Positions 1-10,628 of a DNA stretch of 64,000 nt are shown one piece after another. A program made the position numbers and the translations under genes. How positions within the stretch are numbered: position 1 is the first letter of the stretch; every line of letters starts with the position of its first letter. The notes under the pieces were generated by a model. It saw only the letters and a program-made list of their open reading frames with translations, ran no database searches and had not been told where the DNA came from. The stretch comes from Blasia pusilla (taxonomy: Eukaryota; Marchantiophyta; Marchantiopsida; Blasiales), in assembly GCA_050084515.1 (NCBI GenBank), contig CM114271.1:29264001-29328000 (forward strand), in the 5' to 3' direction.

Positions 1-534
1 AAGACCTCGTTTTGTGTTGCTAAGACATGCTTTGGTTCAATCCTTGGAGAGGGCCCGAAGACTACGCCGTGAAAATGGAGGATCCGGCGAACTAAGTTTT
101 TGCCGTGTGGTGTCTCTCAAAAACATCCTTTTCATTTAGTAGATGGGCCCATGGCCTCTTTTGGGACGTATGCTCGGCCGAACCTTCGCCCCCCGTAGGG
201 TCGCGGCGTCTCCTATGGCGGAGTGGCTGATTATCCCTATTAATCGGGCCATTTCCCAGCGTCTTGGCTTGCTGGTGTTGTCCCCGGTTCATAGTTGCCA
301 ACCCAGGTACCTAATATGAGAGCAAGATGGTCCCTGCGACTAATGATCTTCTGCAAGTACATTCTAGTAAGGGCTCGTGATGCATGGCCCGACCCAAACC
401 AAATAACAATCTCGGATTGAACCGATATTCCCAACGCGTGTTTGCCGTTCCACCAAGCGAGTCTTGGCTTTTATTAGGAATAGATTGAAAATGCGGATTG
501 CGCTGCCCTTTTGCATTCCTCGGCCGTTGATGCA
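1..534 (+). other. Scrambled mitochondrial-like segment; first 33 bases match mt SSU rRNA
   Basis: The first roughly 30 bases (the block around CTCGTTTTGTGTTGCT) match the plant mitochondrial 18S rRNA stretch that precedes its 3' domain. The next 500 bases do not read as rRNA to me, although the recognisable rRNA 3' domain starts just after them. In an ordinary rrn18 the gap between these two landmarks should be about half this size. The segment may be a rearranged mitochondrial insertion or hold an unrelated insertion. No convincing protein is seen; the short open frames on both strands carry no recognised motif. Confidence 0.4.
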
Positions 535-650
535 TGGCATGGCTACACACGTGCTACAATGGCAATTACAATTGGAAGCAATCTTTGTTGGAGCGGAAAG
601 ATTGCCTAAGTTGGATTGTTCTCTGCAACTTCGAGAACATGAAGTTGGAA

Positions 651-684
<34 letters not shown>

Positions 685-704
685 AGTACTCGGGCTCTAA
701 CTGC
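535..704 (+). pseudogene. rrn18: Mitochondrial 18S rRNA (rrn18) 3'-domain fragment, nuclear copy
   Basis: The segment contains the small-subunit landmarks for 'cacacgtgctacaatgg', then 'gaacatgaagttggaa', then 'aatcgcggatcagcatg' and 'ccgcggtgaat', in the right order and spacing. The wording (GGCAATTACAA, then GATTGCCTAAGTTGGATTG) is that of plant mitochondrial rrn18, not the plastid 16S or the cytosolic 18S. Several changes and small deletions (for example the missing bases between GTTGGAA and CTAGTAATCGC) show it is a dead copy. Similarity stops at about 704, before the universal GTACACACCGCCCGTC block, and gypsy sequence begins shortly after. I infer a nuclear mitochondrial insertion cut by, or joined to, the gypsy element. 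Confidence 0.8.
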
Positions 705-792
705 TTCGACAAGAAACCACACTCCACCATCATGAAAAGGCTGACGGCCTTGATAAAATGTCAACGGACCCTAGAACTGGTTATGAAACATG

Positions 793-1090
793 AGGTGTTG
801 CGGAGGGCATATGCGAGAGTGGAGCGTCCCTCCAATTTGTTGGTGGATTCTATATTGGATCCGGGCCGTCGATCACAAGCAGTGAGGCTAGATGATCGAC
901 CGCCGTTGACTGTGGTCAACAGGATTGGCATGCCACGGGCAACCTTTCCCACATTGGTGAGTTTTCCCGCTTCCTATGCATTGAAGGAGGCCAGACCTAA
1001 CTTATGGTTTGGGATGACCAGTTACAGAGGTTGGTGGAGCCCAATGCCGATGAGGGAGAGCGAGCGATGGGATTCCCCACAAGAGTGACG
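793..1090 (+). pseudogene. C5-cytosine DNA methyltransferase, C-terminal fragment (copy A)
   Basis: The translation beginning EVLRRAYARVERPSN runs into PPLTVVNRIGMPRATFP and, after a frameshift near 990, VWDDQLQRLVEP and MGFPTRVTT. It is collinear with the 20.4-20.8 kb part of copy C, where the complete domain is seen. It covers the target-recognition part and the 'GFP' block seen before motif X in DNMT3-type enzymes. Motif X itself is deleted: the sequence passes from RVTT to the linker without the roughly 100 bases present in copy C. At two positions where copy C has stop codons, copy A has GAG and CAA, which gives the ancestral codons. Non-functional, but it proves that the methyltransferase belongs to the family and is not a chance insertion in copy C. 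Confidence 0.85.
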
Positions 1091-1388
1091 ACATCACAGC
1101 ACTTGCGTTGGTGATCCCCATGCCTACCGAGATAGTTGAGGCACTGGCTGGGGGCAAGATCCAAGGAGATCGACACAGCAAGGGTGATCAAGAGGTACAT
1201 CCTTGGACTTCTTTGGATGTTCTACAGGTATGCCAGGAGATGATAGCCACAACACTGAGCGTGGTTCTGAGTACTGCACATGGAGGTCCGATTTTGCAGT
1301 TGGCTGTAGGGGAGCACTTGAGTTTTGTTGTTAGAGATGGGGTTGCACCATACCACCAACACCCGCGTCGGAGAGTCCTACCGTAGTC

Positions 1389-1815
1389 ATGATGGAGACT
1401 TGGGAGCCAAATATAGGCCCTAAGTTGATTGGAGGAGAGCGGCGCCGGATACACCAGTTCCTTACGAGTTATAGGAGGTATTTTGCATTTAGTATGGATG
1501 ATTTGGGTACGCTGAAGGGTCCAAGGATCCGCATTGAGTTGTCGAGTGACACGTCGATCTTCCGACAACCCTACAGGTACAGTGATATGGAGAGGATCTC
1601 GCCAAGAAGGATGTGCATGGCAACTGGATGTATAGGCGGATCTGTGGAGATTACCGACCTATCAATTGGCAGACAAAGTTCAATTGGTATGCCATACCCA
1701 CTCCTGAGGAGATCTTTGATGCGATTGGGCATGCAAAGGTCTTCAGTTCATTGGATTTGCAAGTCGGATACCATCAGCTGCCTATCAGATTGGGGAACAA
1801 GCAGACTCCACAGTT
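1389..1815 (+). pseudogene. Gypsy reverse transcriptase, N-terminal fragment (copy A)
   Basis: Frames across this stretch give FAFSMDDLGTLKGPRIRIEL, IFRQPYRYSDMER, then GDYRPINWQ and TPEEIFDAIGHAKVFSSLDL followed by YHQLPIR. These are the standard fingers and early palm motifs of Ty3/gypsy RT, where the SSLDL aspartate is the first catalytic acid. Two frame changes are needed. The coding sequence ends abruptly near 1800, so the (Y)xDD motif, thumb and RNase H are gone. Copy C (19.1-19.9 kb) carries the same RT with its YIDD preserved. Confidence 0.9.
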
Positions 1816-1821
1816 GCATCC

Positions 1822-2580
1822 ACTTCCAATCATGGGTTTAGGTTATAGATGGAGTTTGGATTTTGCAGGACCTTTGCCTTTGACGTAGCGTCATAGTCGC
1901 TATGAGTTGGTGATGATCGAGCACTTTCTCAAAGTGGATAGAGTTGGTTGCATTGCTTGACAAGGCTAGTGAGGGAGTAGCGTATGCCTTCCTAGATCGG
2001 GTGCTGAGTCATTACGATGCACCAGCTGAGGTATTGACAGACCAGGGTATATAGTTCCGCGGGGAGTTTCAAGCCTTGTGTGATCAGGCACTGATTCCAC
2101 CGCACTACTTCGCGAGATCATCTTGAGGCGGATGGACTAGCGGAGCGGGTTGTGCAAACGGTGAAGAGAGGACTACGCAAGTATGGCTTGCAGAGAGGTC
2201 ACCTAGGAGATTGGGACCTCAAGTTGCCGTGGTTTGCAATGAGATACACATTCAACAGGCATGCATCCTTAGTGCATGTCTTTCTCATCATACTTGCTTT
2301 TGTATGGCCGAGAGCCAGATTACCTACGGCCATTTGTCGAGATGTTGGTGAGGTGTTGAACCTTGATGACCCTGATGTATGGATGCGAGCATGTTCTAAG
2401 AGGATTGAGTTATTTCGAAGAGTGATGCCCATGGCGTTTGAGAACTTGGCGATTACGCAATATCGGGATACATTGAGGTATGCGATTATTCGGGAGGTGG
2501 TTATCGACCTACTATCCGGAGTTTTCATAAGGGAGACTATGTCTACTTGCAACAGACGGCACCCACGACCTTGGATGTGA
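1822..2580 (+). pseudogene. Gypsy integrase core (copy A)
   Basis: Frames give WSLDFAGPLPLT with the first catalytic Asp, then VLTDQG with the second, then DGLAERVVQTVKRGLRKYG with the catalytic Glu: the DDE integrase triad in normal order. Downstream is the usual C-terminal part, with the block DVGEVLNLDDPDVWMR and a long basic/acidic helix region. The N-terminal HHCC zinc module is lost in the same deletion that removed RNase H. Stops and frameshifts lie between the catalytic blocks, so the protein is dead. The frame continues into the integrase tail and PHD finger. Confidence 0.9.
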
Positions 2581-2897
2581 CTGCATGGTGCACCATCTTG
2601 AGAGTGTGTGAGGTTTTGCCATCCACTATTCTCTTATTGGAGGGACGTGATGGTATGGTTTGGAAGGACCATCTGCGTAACTATGCGCCATATCATTTTC
2701 CAAACATTGACGGTACAATTGATCCAAGCTTAGCAGTAGTTCCTACACGCTTGAGATGTATGTTGTGTGGTTCCGCCCGTGGTGCAGCCACTATGCTAGT
2801 GTGTGATGGATGTTCGAAAGGATGGCATATGGCATGTCTGACGTTACCTCTCACTAGGGTTCCTGAGGTACAATGGATGTGTCCCAGATGTACATAG
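2547..2897 (+). pseudogene. Integrase tail ending in a C4HC3 PHD zinc finger (copy A)
   Basis: This 116-residue open frame holds the integrase tail (ILRVCEVLPSTILLLEGRDG, then WKDHLRNYAP) and then a complete PHD finger. Zinc ligands are at residues 71, 74, 86, 89 (Cys), 94 (His), 97, 112 and 115 (Cys), i.e. CMLC, CDGC, GWHMAC and CPRC, bases 2757-2893. Spacing and the W-H-x-x-C core are canonical C4HC3. A stop codon follows four bases after the last cysteine, so the PHD is the natural C-terminus of the polyprotein. PHD fingers of this type commonly bind the histone H3 tail. I infer a targeting role like that of chromodomains in other gypsy elements. The aromatic cage cannot be judged by eye. 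Confidence 0.88.
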
Positions 2898-3083
2898 TGT
2901 AGCTAGTTCTACATTCCGACTTGTGTCTCTGACATGGATGACAAGAAGACGACTATTGATGGGGCCACATGAGCACTCGACCTTCTAGCTCTTAGCGTCT
3001 GAGAGATGTATGTCATGGTAGGTAGGGATAGATGGCTATCTAGAGTTAGAGGGACCTAACCACCAGGTAGGAGGGCGATTGGA

Positions 3084-3492
3084 GATATTTTGGTACTTCT
3101 TGTCTCGTTGTTGGGATGTCATGAGTTTGCATGGGATCGTGCGTGTTTGTGTGTGTGTTCGGTGACAGCGTGTGTGTTGTGTAGCGATGTGTATGCGTAT
3201 GAGAGTTGTCACGTCTTTTAGGATAGATCGGTGAGATCTAGTAGCGCGCCTTCACAAGTAGTGGAGGACAGGCTCAAGAGGTTGAGAATGACCTGCAGAG
3301 GCCCCAAGAAATATGATAGATTAAGATAAAATTTTCATTAGGTCTCAAAATTCCAAAAAGGATTATCACATCCATGCGCATACACATCGCTATACAACAT
3401 ACATCGCTGTCACCGAACATACACACAAACACGCACGATCCCATGCTAACTCATGACATCCAAACAATGAGACAAGAAGTACCAAAATATTT
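3084..3492. repeat. Long inverted repeat (about 115-bp arms) in the tail of copy A
   Basis: The stretch at about 3084-3200 (ATTTTGGTACTTCTTGTCTC ... GTGTATGCGTATG) recurs as its reverse complement at about 3377-3492, with roughly 90% identity by eye and about 175 bases between. The left arm is the untranslated tail just before the LTR. The right arm is an inverted copy, followed at 3505-3552 by another inverted piece that matches the 13.80-13.86 kb LTR-like stretch. An inverted partial copy of the element end therefore sits beside the original. Confidence 0.8.
3214..3313 (+). repeat. LTR start of gypsy copy A (TGTCAC...)
   Basis: Begins TGTCACGTC and continues GGATAGATCGGTGAGATCTA; the same block, starting TGTCAC, is found on the minus strand at 14302 downwards in copy B. 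Identity is high for about 100 bases and then ends at about 3313, where AT-rich sequence takes over. No polypurine tract is obvious just upstream. I read it as the 5' part of the 3' LTR. Confidence 0.6.
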
Positions 3493-5263
3493 CTAATTAA
3501 ATCAAGATCCAATGTCTCTCAACATCATAGCTTTCAAATGTGTGCACTCTCCTATTAATATAGGAGCGATTCCTCCATGGCCACGCCTCTCTTCGTGAAG
3601 CGTGTCAAATGTTTTAGTGCCCAAAACCATAAAAAAAGAAAAAAGAAAATTATGAGAGATAATTAAGTCAAGAGATGGGAGGTGAGAGGGGAGGGAGAAT
3701 TTTCTAGTTTTTAATTTGAAATCTTTTAGGAATAGAGATTAAATTTAGTTATGCTCTCACGTATTTTTTATAAGTAAGATATTCTCAAAAAAATGAAGGA
3801 GTGAAGTAATTCTTCTAAATTTTTATTTCCCTTAAAATATGAACATTTCTCCCGACAATAGATAGGGAAAATTTTTTCAACATAAAAATAACTAGATTCA
3901 AAAATATTATTCACTAAGTAGAAAAGATGCACAAAGTGATGTTTAGATAACTTATTCTGCATTCTTATCTTTTTTTAATCTCTTTTCATTTTTGAACCTT
4001 TTCGAGTTCTTAATTTTTTTTCAATTTTTTTATAAATTCTTAAAGTGCATTGTAAAGACATTTTTACTACTATGCATGTATGAATATAATTATATACATA
4101 CAACTCTTTCCATATTGGAAAAAAATTATATTTATATCTATATCACTATTGGCAACCCTATATGCACAATAAAAAAATAGTTTTAAGTAGATAATTATGT
4201 CTCTTCATATTAGATATTTTGGGAAAGAAAAATTTTCTTGAAAGAGGAAAATGGTGTTATTTGTTAATTTAACTAATCGTCTGGTTAGTGAATTGAAAGG
4301 ATAGGAAATAATATTTGTAAACTCTCAAGGGAAAATATAATTATTTAGGAGAATAGAGTATTATGTAAAAATTAATAGAGAAGCGGAATTATGGAGAAGA
4401 ACGATATGTTATTCCCGTTTAAAATTCAGGAAAGTGGAACTTTCATATCAAAAGATATCTACATTCTTAAAAAAATCATTTTAGTACGCAAGCATACTAA
4501 ATAGTCATGTATAATGGGGATAGGATAACGTTACATTGTGAAGCCACGCTCGATTATAACCTACTAGGTAAAGGGACTAACCATATTCATGTAAATTCAA
4601 GTGAATGGGGAATATGTTTTTTACACAAAAGGGCAGGTCCAATTTTGACCCCATAATTTTAAATCATAAACACACAGTTCTTTACAAATTAAGAAAACAC
4701 TCTTAAATGATAATATAAATTATTTCATGAAGAAAATTAATATATTTGAAAATAAATATATTAAATAAAATGTTTCTTCTAGTTTTTGTTATATCACTCA
4801 CCACCCCTTAAAAAACCTTGCAAGACACTCCGATGTAAGTGTAGTGAAGAATCCACATATTAGGAAATACGTGGAGTCAAGTGTTACCCGTTTTCCTATT
4901 CCGAAACTGGACTGGTATACGGCCCACTCTTTTCTCCCTCTCCATTCACTAACTACTTTCTCTTCCACCCCTCTCAGAGGATGGATACAAGATACGAAGA
5001 CTTCGCCGTAACAGACTCACGGTTCCCACGAGGCTGAGCAATTGCGACAAATTTCCGCGAGTTCACCATTCTAAGACTTCGACTCGAGCAACTTGAATTC
5101 TAGGGTATCTCGAGGATTTTGTAGGCAACCGTGCATTTCATGCTTGGTAGGGTACCTTCGCAGAGCATATCGCGACCAATTGTAGGTCATCTAATTGGAA
5201 TTTACGCTGTCCTTCGGCCCTGTCCCCGGAAATCCAAATGCCCGATCTGATCAGGACTCCACT

Positions 5264-5297
5264 AAACTCTGCTCAATCTAGATCTTGAGCAGAGTTT
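5264..5297. repeat. Inverted repeat, 13-bp perfect arms
   Basis: AAACTCTGCTCAA at 5264-5276 is followed after 8 bases by its exact reverse complement at 5285-5297. No gene is adjacent and no poly-T follows, so no function is assigned. Confidence 0.85.
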
Positions 5298-6868
5298 ACC
5301 GAGCTTACAACCCTAAATGTTTCAGACCGACGGGATCCGGCGGCACACGAGATCGTGAGGAGTTAACTCGCTAACATCGATAGCAAACCTAGGGAACGCT
5401 GTCGGAATAAAACGTACAATCTCTTGGGAGTGCTGAAATTCGAGTCAGTCTATAGAAAGTCGAACGCGCTGAGCCTGGTCTAGAACCTATAATCGAAAGA
5501 CCCTGTCAGCTGACCATGTGTCGTGTTCACTCTAAGATTGCAAGTTCCTTTTGGATTAGTATCCTTTCGCAGTTTGACAAAAAATTGACTCAGATACTTC
5601 TCACCTTATCTAATGTTCTTTTCTTTTCGGGAACTCTCGACTCCGGACATGTTGATGCTGCCGACTCTTTCACAACGCGCACCATAAGAGCGCGCAACGG
5701 CTGAGCCGTCACCAAGTGAATCGAGATGCTTTCGCTTGCAGGGTGAAGTTTGTATTGTGCAACCTAGTGACCATCTACTATTTAAACTACATATACGCCG
5801 TAAGATTCACGGATTAAATCTCAAATTCTCAAATGCCATTGAAAATTAATTTGAAATGATATTTGACCGAAAATATGAAGTGAGGAGCGCACTGTCAATA
5901 TAATACATAGAGATAGATTACGTTTGCCCGTGACGCGATGTGGCACACACGAGCATGATTGCAAGCACCCCTGGTCAGCGCGGTGGTGCAACACGCTGGC
6001 GACACATGGATGTGCTCGGAGCATGCCGAAGCCACGCACGCTGGCAACGGGGCACACTTCGATGGGTCTGGAATAGCTTCCAACTGACTGACACAGAAGG
6101 GGCTGGTCCAGTTTTGACCCGAGATCTCGGAAGTTTGATGGGTACTCGTGATTAGCTAATGAACAGCTTGACGAATTCACCGTTGTACATGTGGCGCGTT
6201 CTTACAATGTAAGCCCCTCGCTTCTCACGAAGCCATGGCCAATTCTAATGCAACAATCGAATAGCTAATGCAAGAAGCAAAACCTAGCTTAGAGCTACTG
6301 TTACCAGATCTCAACGTCCAACCGTTTCTAGTGCGCTGTTAATTAATTAAACACCGAGCCCGATATGAATGGCCGTACTTATCGTACTTTTATATTACAT
6401 GATAAAATATAATAATTTAGCCGCAGGAGAATCTCGTTATCGGGCACCAGTACCCAGGCTTTTGGAGAGGGTCTTAAGAACCGGCGCAACTGCGATCGAT
6501 AAGCTTCCAATGGGCGGTTCCCAAATTGATTAAATGGAGGCAGGTATCCATATTAGGTGGATCTACAGGTGCAACATAGACATGCTTAGTTAGCAATGAG
6601 AATAAGCATTCGTGTGGTCTCCGAGCTGGCAACTGTTGGCGTCTGATTTCCGGCCTGCTCCCTAATGATACTTTTACGTTTCCGGGTGATCAGGTTTGCT
6701 TTCAATAGATTCAATGTGCGCGTCCTCTTCTTGACATTGAAGTGCCTCGTGGATCGACAATGCATTCGGAATATTTTCAAAATCAAGCCGCACATTTTGA
6801 CAGTTAGGGTTGGTTCAATCTTACAAGGGAGCTCAAACCAGAATCTAGGTTGATTTTCGAGGTCTCGA

Positions 6869-6908
6869 TTGCTTTATCCACATGTGTATACACATGTGGA
6901 TAAAGCAA
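6869..6908. repeat. Perfect 40-bp palindrome
   Basis: Twenty bases starting TTGCTTTATCCACATGTG are followed directly, with no spacer, by their exact reverse complement. A spacer-free palindrome this long is rare and normally unstable. It sits in a gene-free region. Confidence 0.95.
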
Positions 6909-8021
6909 GCCAGGAGCAGTCAGGCCACATTGATCGGTAAATCTAACCTTCAGTTCTACTGACTATCAATCTTGTCAACCTTCATTCAACCCAGAATTCA
7001 ATCTTCCAACGTTTCAAGCTGGCTTCGTCCGCAAACCTGAGCTATCGACAATCGCCTCGCGTGAATCTATTGAACGTACTGAGCTTTCTGGTGAGGTGAT
7101 TTACTGCCTAAGCTTATTCGCTACCTTCACTTTTCACATCCTGGCCAGATTCTTTCCAAGCCATGTGTCACAAAACATGTTTGGTAAACTCATCCGCGCG
7201 TGTCGACCTTGGCCGTGGCCTGATCGAGACTGCAGATATTTTGTGATTTTAAGTTTATTTCTGTATCTTGAAGCAAGGTGGATCCAAACGACAATGTCTT
7301 TGTAAGAAGAGGAAGCTAGAGCTAAACCCTACTTTCCGAGCCTAACCTGTGAAGACATCGTCTTGGAAAGGTTCCAGCCGCACCAAATTGCCACCAATCC
7401 GAGATTCCGCATCCCAAAGCGTTCACTTTATCAGATTGTCAGTGCGTATCGACGCGTTGTTTCATTGACCATCTAACATTAAACGTAAATATCTTGGCGC
7501 AGGTACGTCTTCCCCGAGGCTGCGTACTATGAGGAAATCGGAACTTACTTTTGCCAAGTTAATTGTATACCTTGCTGCTAGCTAGCTAGCACCTGACCTC
7601 ACGGCATGTCGCGGGGCTTTTCTGACGCGCGGGTCTTCCGATGCTTTTGTCCTGCTTTTTCAAGGTGAGCTGATCACAGTAATTCAGTTGATTCGGTTTA
7701 GCCTCTCAAGTCAACGAATTGAACTTCCTCACGAATCCAAGAACCCTGTCTGTTTGAACTCTAAAGTTCGAATAGGAGTTAAGGTTAACAAGTATGCGGC
7801 CCCGGCTTGCTTCAGAATGTGGGAGATGTTATTATAAGCAGAGAATAGGGAAATGATGATCTGGCTCGCTTGGGGGCTATCAACTGTGGTCTCGTAAGCT
7901 TGGCCAGGCACGCACTTGATCTTTCTCCCGATCCACGGGCTGATTGGAAGTAACTGGGTCCTTATGAAGTGGATACATCTGACTTAGTAATTAGGAGACA
8001 AATGCTATATATGCACTCAGG

Positions 8022-8152
8022 TTACAAGCGAGTTGGTAGCTCCGTTTTACAATATAGTGTGTAGCGAACTTTTTACAAGTGAATTACGCTTCAAGCGAGG
8101 TGGTATCTTTGTTTATAATATAGTGTGCGGCGAAATTTTACAAGAAACTCAC
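8022..8152. repeat. Two-copy tandem repeat, period about 67 bp
   Basis: Two diverged copies share CAAGCGAG, TGGTA, AATATAGTGTG and GCGAA blocks in the same order with a 67-base offset. Noncoding. Confidence 0.7.
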
Positions 8153-9570
8153 TGATGTGGTAATTCTTCGAATTGACGATTAGGATTAATAACACCTAGC
8201 CATTATTATAAGTGGAACACTAGTACTTGTTTGGTTCATGTGACATTTCAGAAGGATTATCAAAGGCGTGAGAAGGATTAGTGTGTATAAGTAACGTAAA
8301 CTTGTTTAGCTGCTGTTTAGCGGTGGCCGTAGGACAGTTGGGGTAGAATGAAACTGAACAGGTATTGTAAATGTTCCAGAATTACCCAGGTGTAAGCTTG
8401 GTGTGGCACAACGATGGAAATAACAATAGACACTATATCTTGGAAATCGTGAGTAAAAACAGACTTATGGATCAGCTAAATAAGAAAGGGACACCAATCA
8501 AATAGCTGTTTGGTTATTAATGGGATGGTGGAATGAAAAAAATGAATGAAAAATAAAGTTGACACGAAGCCTTACTCATATGGTCGGAGTGAACCAGAGA
8601 ATTTCATGAAATGAGCCGACATATTTATAAGTAAGGATAGATGGTAGAAACTCAGCCCACTCACGCAGCATGTACGATGATTATCAACTATTTGGCACAC
8701 ATAGACCTAGATGCTTGGCCTGAGGAGAATGCCAAGATCTCCGAAATAAAACTATGAAGAACATAGTCGTTACCGTACTTGTGCAAGCAAAACTTTTGAA
8801 CTTTCAGTAGCTTGTTGTGAATCAACTTCACTTGTCTCTGCATATTAAGGTTTTCTTCTACATTATGGTTACTCTCATGGGCTAGAGAATGCATTATTGT
8901 GCGCAAAATGTCATTGTGATGTTCAGACTCCTCAAGCCGGTCCTCCCTCCTCTGTGCTTATTGACCTTTGTCTGCGATGCTTCTTCTGGACGGCATGGGT
9001 ATGAGAGTTGGGTGTACCATAGCTACTTGCCTGAGGTGTCGCAAAACTTCTATCGTGCAGACATCACAAAACGGATGGGAAGTAAAATGGAAATCTTATG
9101 AACTGAAGGAAGCATTCAAAGAGGCAGAAGTTCAATTGCAAATTCGTGGTAAAGCCAGTACAATCGAGTGAATATGTTTACAAGACAAGAAATATGAACT
9201 CTTTATTCATGAAGTCGACCTGTTGACACGGAAATGGTGTACACTAGCAAGCAACAGATGGTATTGCACATATACACCCACTCTGAGATAGTGTATGGTA
9301 ACACCACAAATATGGTGAAATAAGTGTGTAAAACATTTATATCGCGGGGTATCACAAAAATGGGCCGAGGTAGTTGTGATGGCATTGCACAATGCTAGTA
9401 GGTAGTGCATGGTAATAAGATATGGGTTCTCAAAGTTCAGGAGTTGATGCAATGGAGAAAAAACATGCTTCACAAGCCAAAGCTTAGACAAGGTAATAAG
9501 TCTGGTGGATAACTTTTGGGTTGAGGTCTGCTGCCGAAGTATTAAAGGCCTGCCACAACCATGCACAATA

Positions 9571-9619
9571 AGGTGATGGACCTGCCCGAGCATCCGCTCC
9601 AAGGGCAGGTCCATCACCT
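9571..9619. repeat. 17-bp inverted repeat at the broken end of copy B
   Basis: AGGTGATGGACCTGCCC at 9571-9587 and its exact reverse complement at 9603-9619 flank a 15-base loop. The right arm is genuine element sequence (the equivalent bases exist at about 22.22 kb in copy C). The left arm is not, and lies just beyond the point where homology to C ends. This looks like a snap-back event at the deletion breakpoint. Confidence 0.85.
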
Positions 9620-10375
9620 CCTCTACAATCACCTCTGCACGTGATGCAGGAACTCCGACTCCGGGCTCACATAGTGAAGCGGCCAGCCGAAAAGCCTCGG
9701 CGGGCGTACCCCCCAGCGTCATAACATCGGAAGCAGAAAATAAAGGAGCGCGGTACACAATGGTGGCCGCCCCCAAAATGTGTTTGACACATGCCCCTCG
9801 TGAGCATCAGCAATAGGAGTCGTCGCACTCGCTTCTCCCATCGCCCTCCGTGCCTACACACCAAACTCTCCAGGAACTCTGATCAGGATCCATTGATGGG
9901 GTCCTCATCGCCTCGGACAACATGAAAGACTGAGGAAGCCTAGTCTGTTTCTTGGCTTCCCCTCAATGTGGATCCAACTCTGCGGTTGCTCCACGCGTCA
10001 CAACTGCGGCTACCTCCATCTGGGCAACCTTGCACTTCCAACCAGGATCCTCCATATCTCTGGCTGCTCCATATGATGTCGATGCCACAGATTTGGCATC
10101 GGGTAATCTCAATGCCATAGTGGCAATCTGCTCTTGTAGCTGATGTATCTGAGCAGCCATCCTAGCCTCACGCCCGTCATCTCCCTCGACGCGTCTAGGT
10201 GGTAGGACTCTATCTTCTCCACGGGCAACTCCATCACCGTGTCGGGAAACTCCAGCTCCTTGTCCCCCAACGGGACCACCTGGTGCAGGATCTCTAGGCC
10301 CACCCAGACCGGCTATTCGCTCTGGTGCCCTCTCTGGCCCTCGGTCCGAACGTAACTCACAATATAAACTGAAAC

Positions 10376-10417
10376 ACCTAGCGCGTGTATGACCATACCT
10401 CTGACAATAGTCACACT
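10376..10417 (-). pseudogene. CCHC zinc knuckle of nucleocapsid (copy B)
   Basis: Translates as CDYCQRYGHTRARC, the retroviral-type C-x2-C-x4-H-x4-C knuckle that binds RNA in Gag. An in-frame TAG precedes the first cysteine where copy C has CAG, a C-to-T change. Confidence 0.85.
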
Positions 10418-10628
10418 AATAACCTCCTAGTGCACCATCTCCTCCTCTATGTTGAGGCACACGTCCATGACCCTGACGAGTGCAGTCGCGCTGATGATGG
10501 GCTCCACCACATGACCAACAAGTGATAGTAGGCGGCTGCTGTTGAGCCGCATATGAAGGCGTAGGTCTTGTGGCATGGCCTCCCAGTATCCTCCCTAAGC
10601 TCGTGGAGCCACAGTCGATCTATCTCTC

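Larger units (their letters stand above)
725..3313 (+). mobile_element. Ty3/gypsy copy A: methyltransferase end - RT start - integrase - PHD
   Basis: A decayed gypsy-type LTR retrotransposon that lacks Gag and protease. In order it holds the last part of a C5 DNA methyltransferase (793-1090), a linker, the start of the reverse transcriptase (1440-1800), a sharp internal deletion, the integrase core (1822-2580), the integrase tail and a PHD finger (2757-2893), an untranslated tail, and the first 100 bases of an LTR beginning TGTCAC at 3214. The RT palm active site and RNase H are missing, because the frame jumps from 'HQLPIR' directly to integrase sequence near 1800-1830. Frameshifts and stops are spread throughout. 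The LTR block matches sequence at 14.2-14.3 kb in copy B, which ties A and B to one family. Confidence 0.9.
3500..8880. other. No recognisable gene; AT-rich then mixed noncoding DNA
   Basis: From about 3.5 to 5 kb the sequence is AT-rich with runs of A and T and no open frame above about 65 codons. From 5 to 8.9 kb composition is mixed and no frame carries a known motif. The notable items inside are a 13-bp inverted repeat (5264-5297), a 40-bp perfect palindrome (6869-6908) and a two-copy tandem repeat (8022-8152). I see no splice-consistent coding series. Confidence 0.5.
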
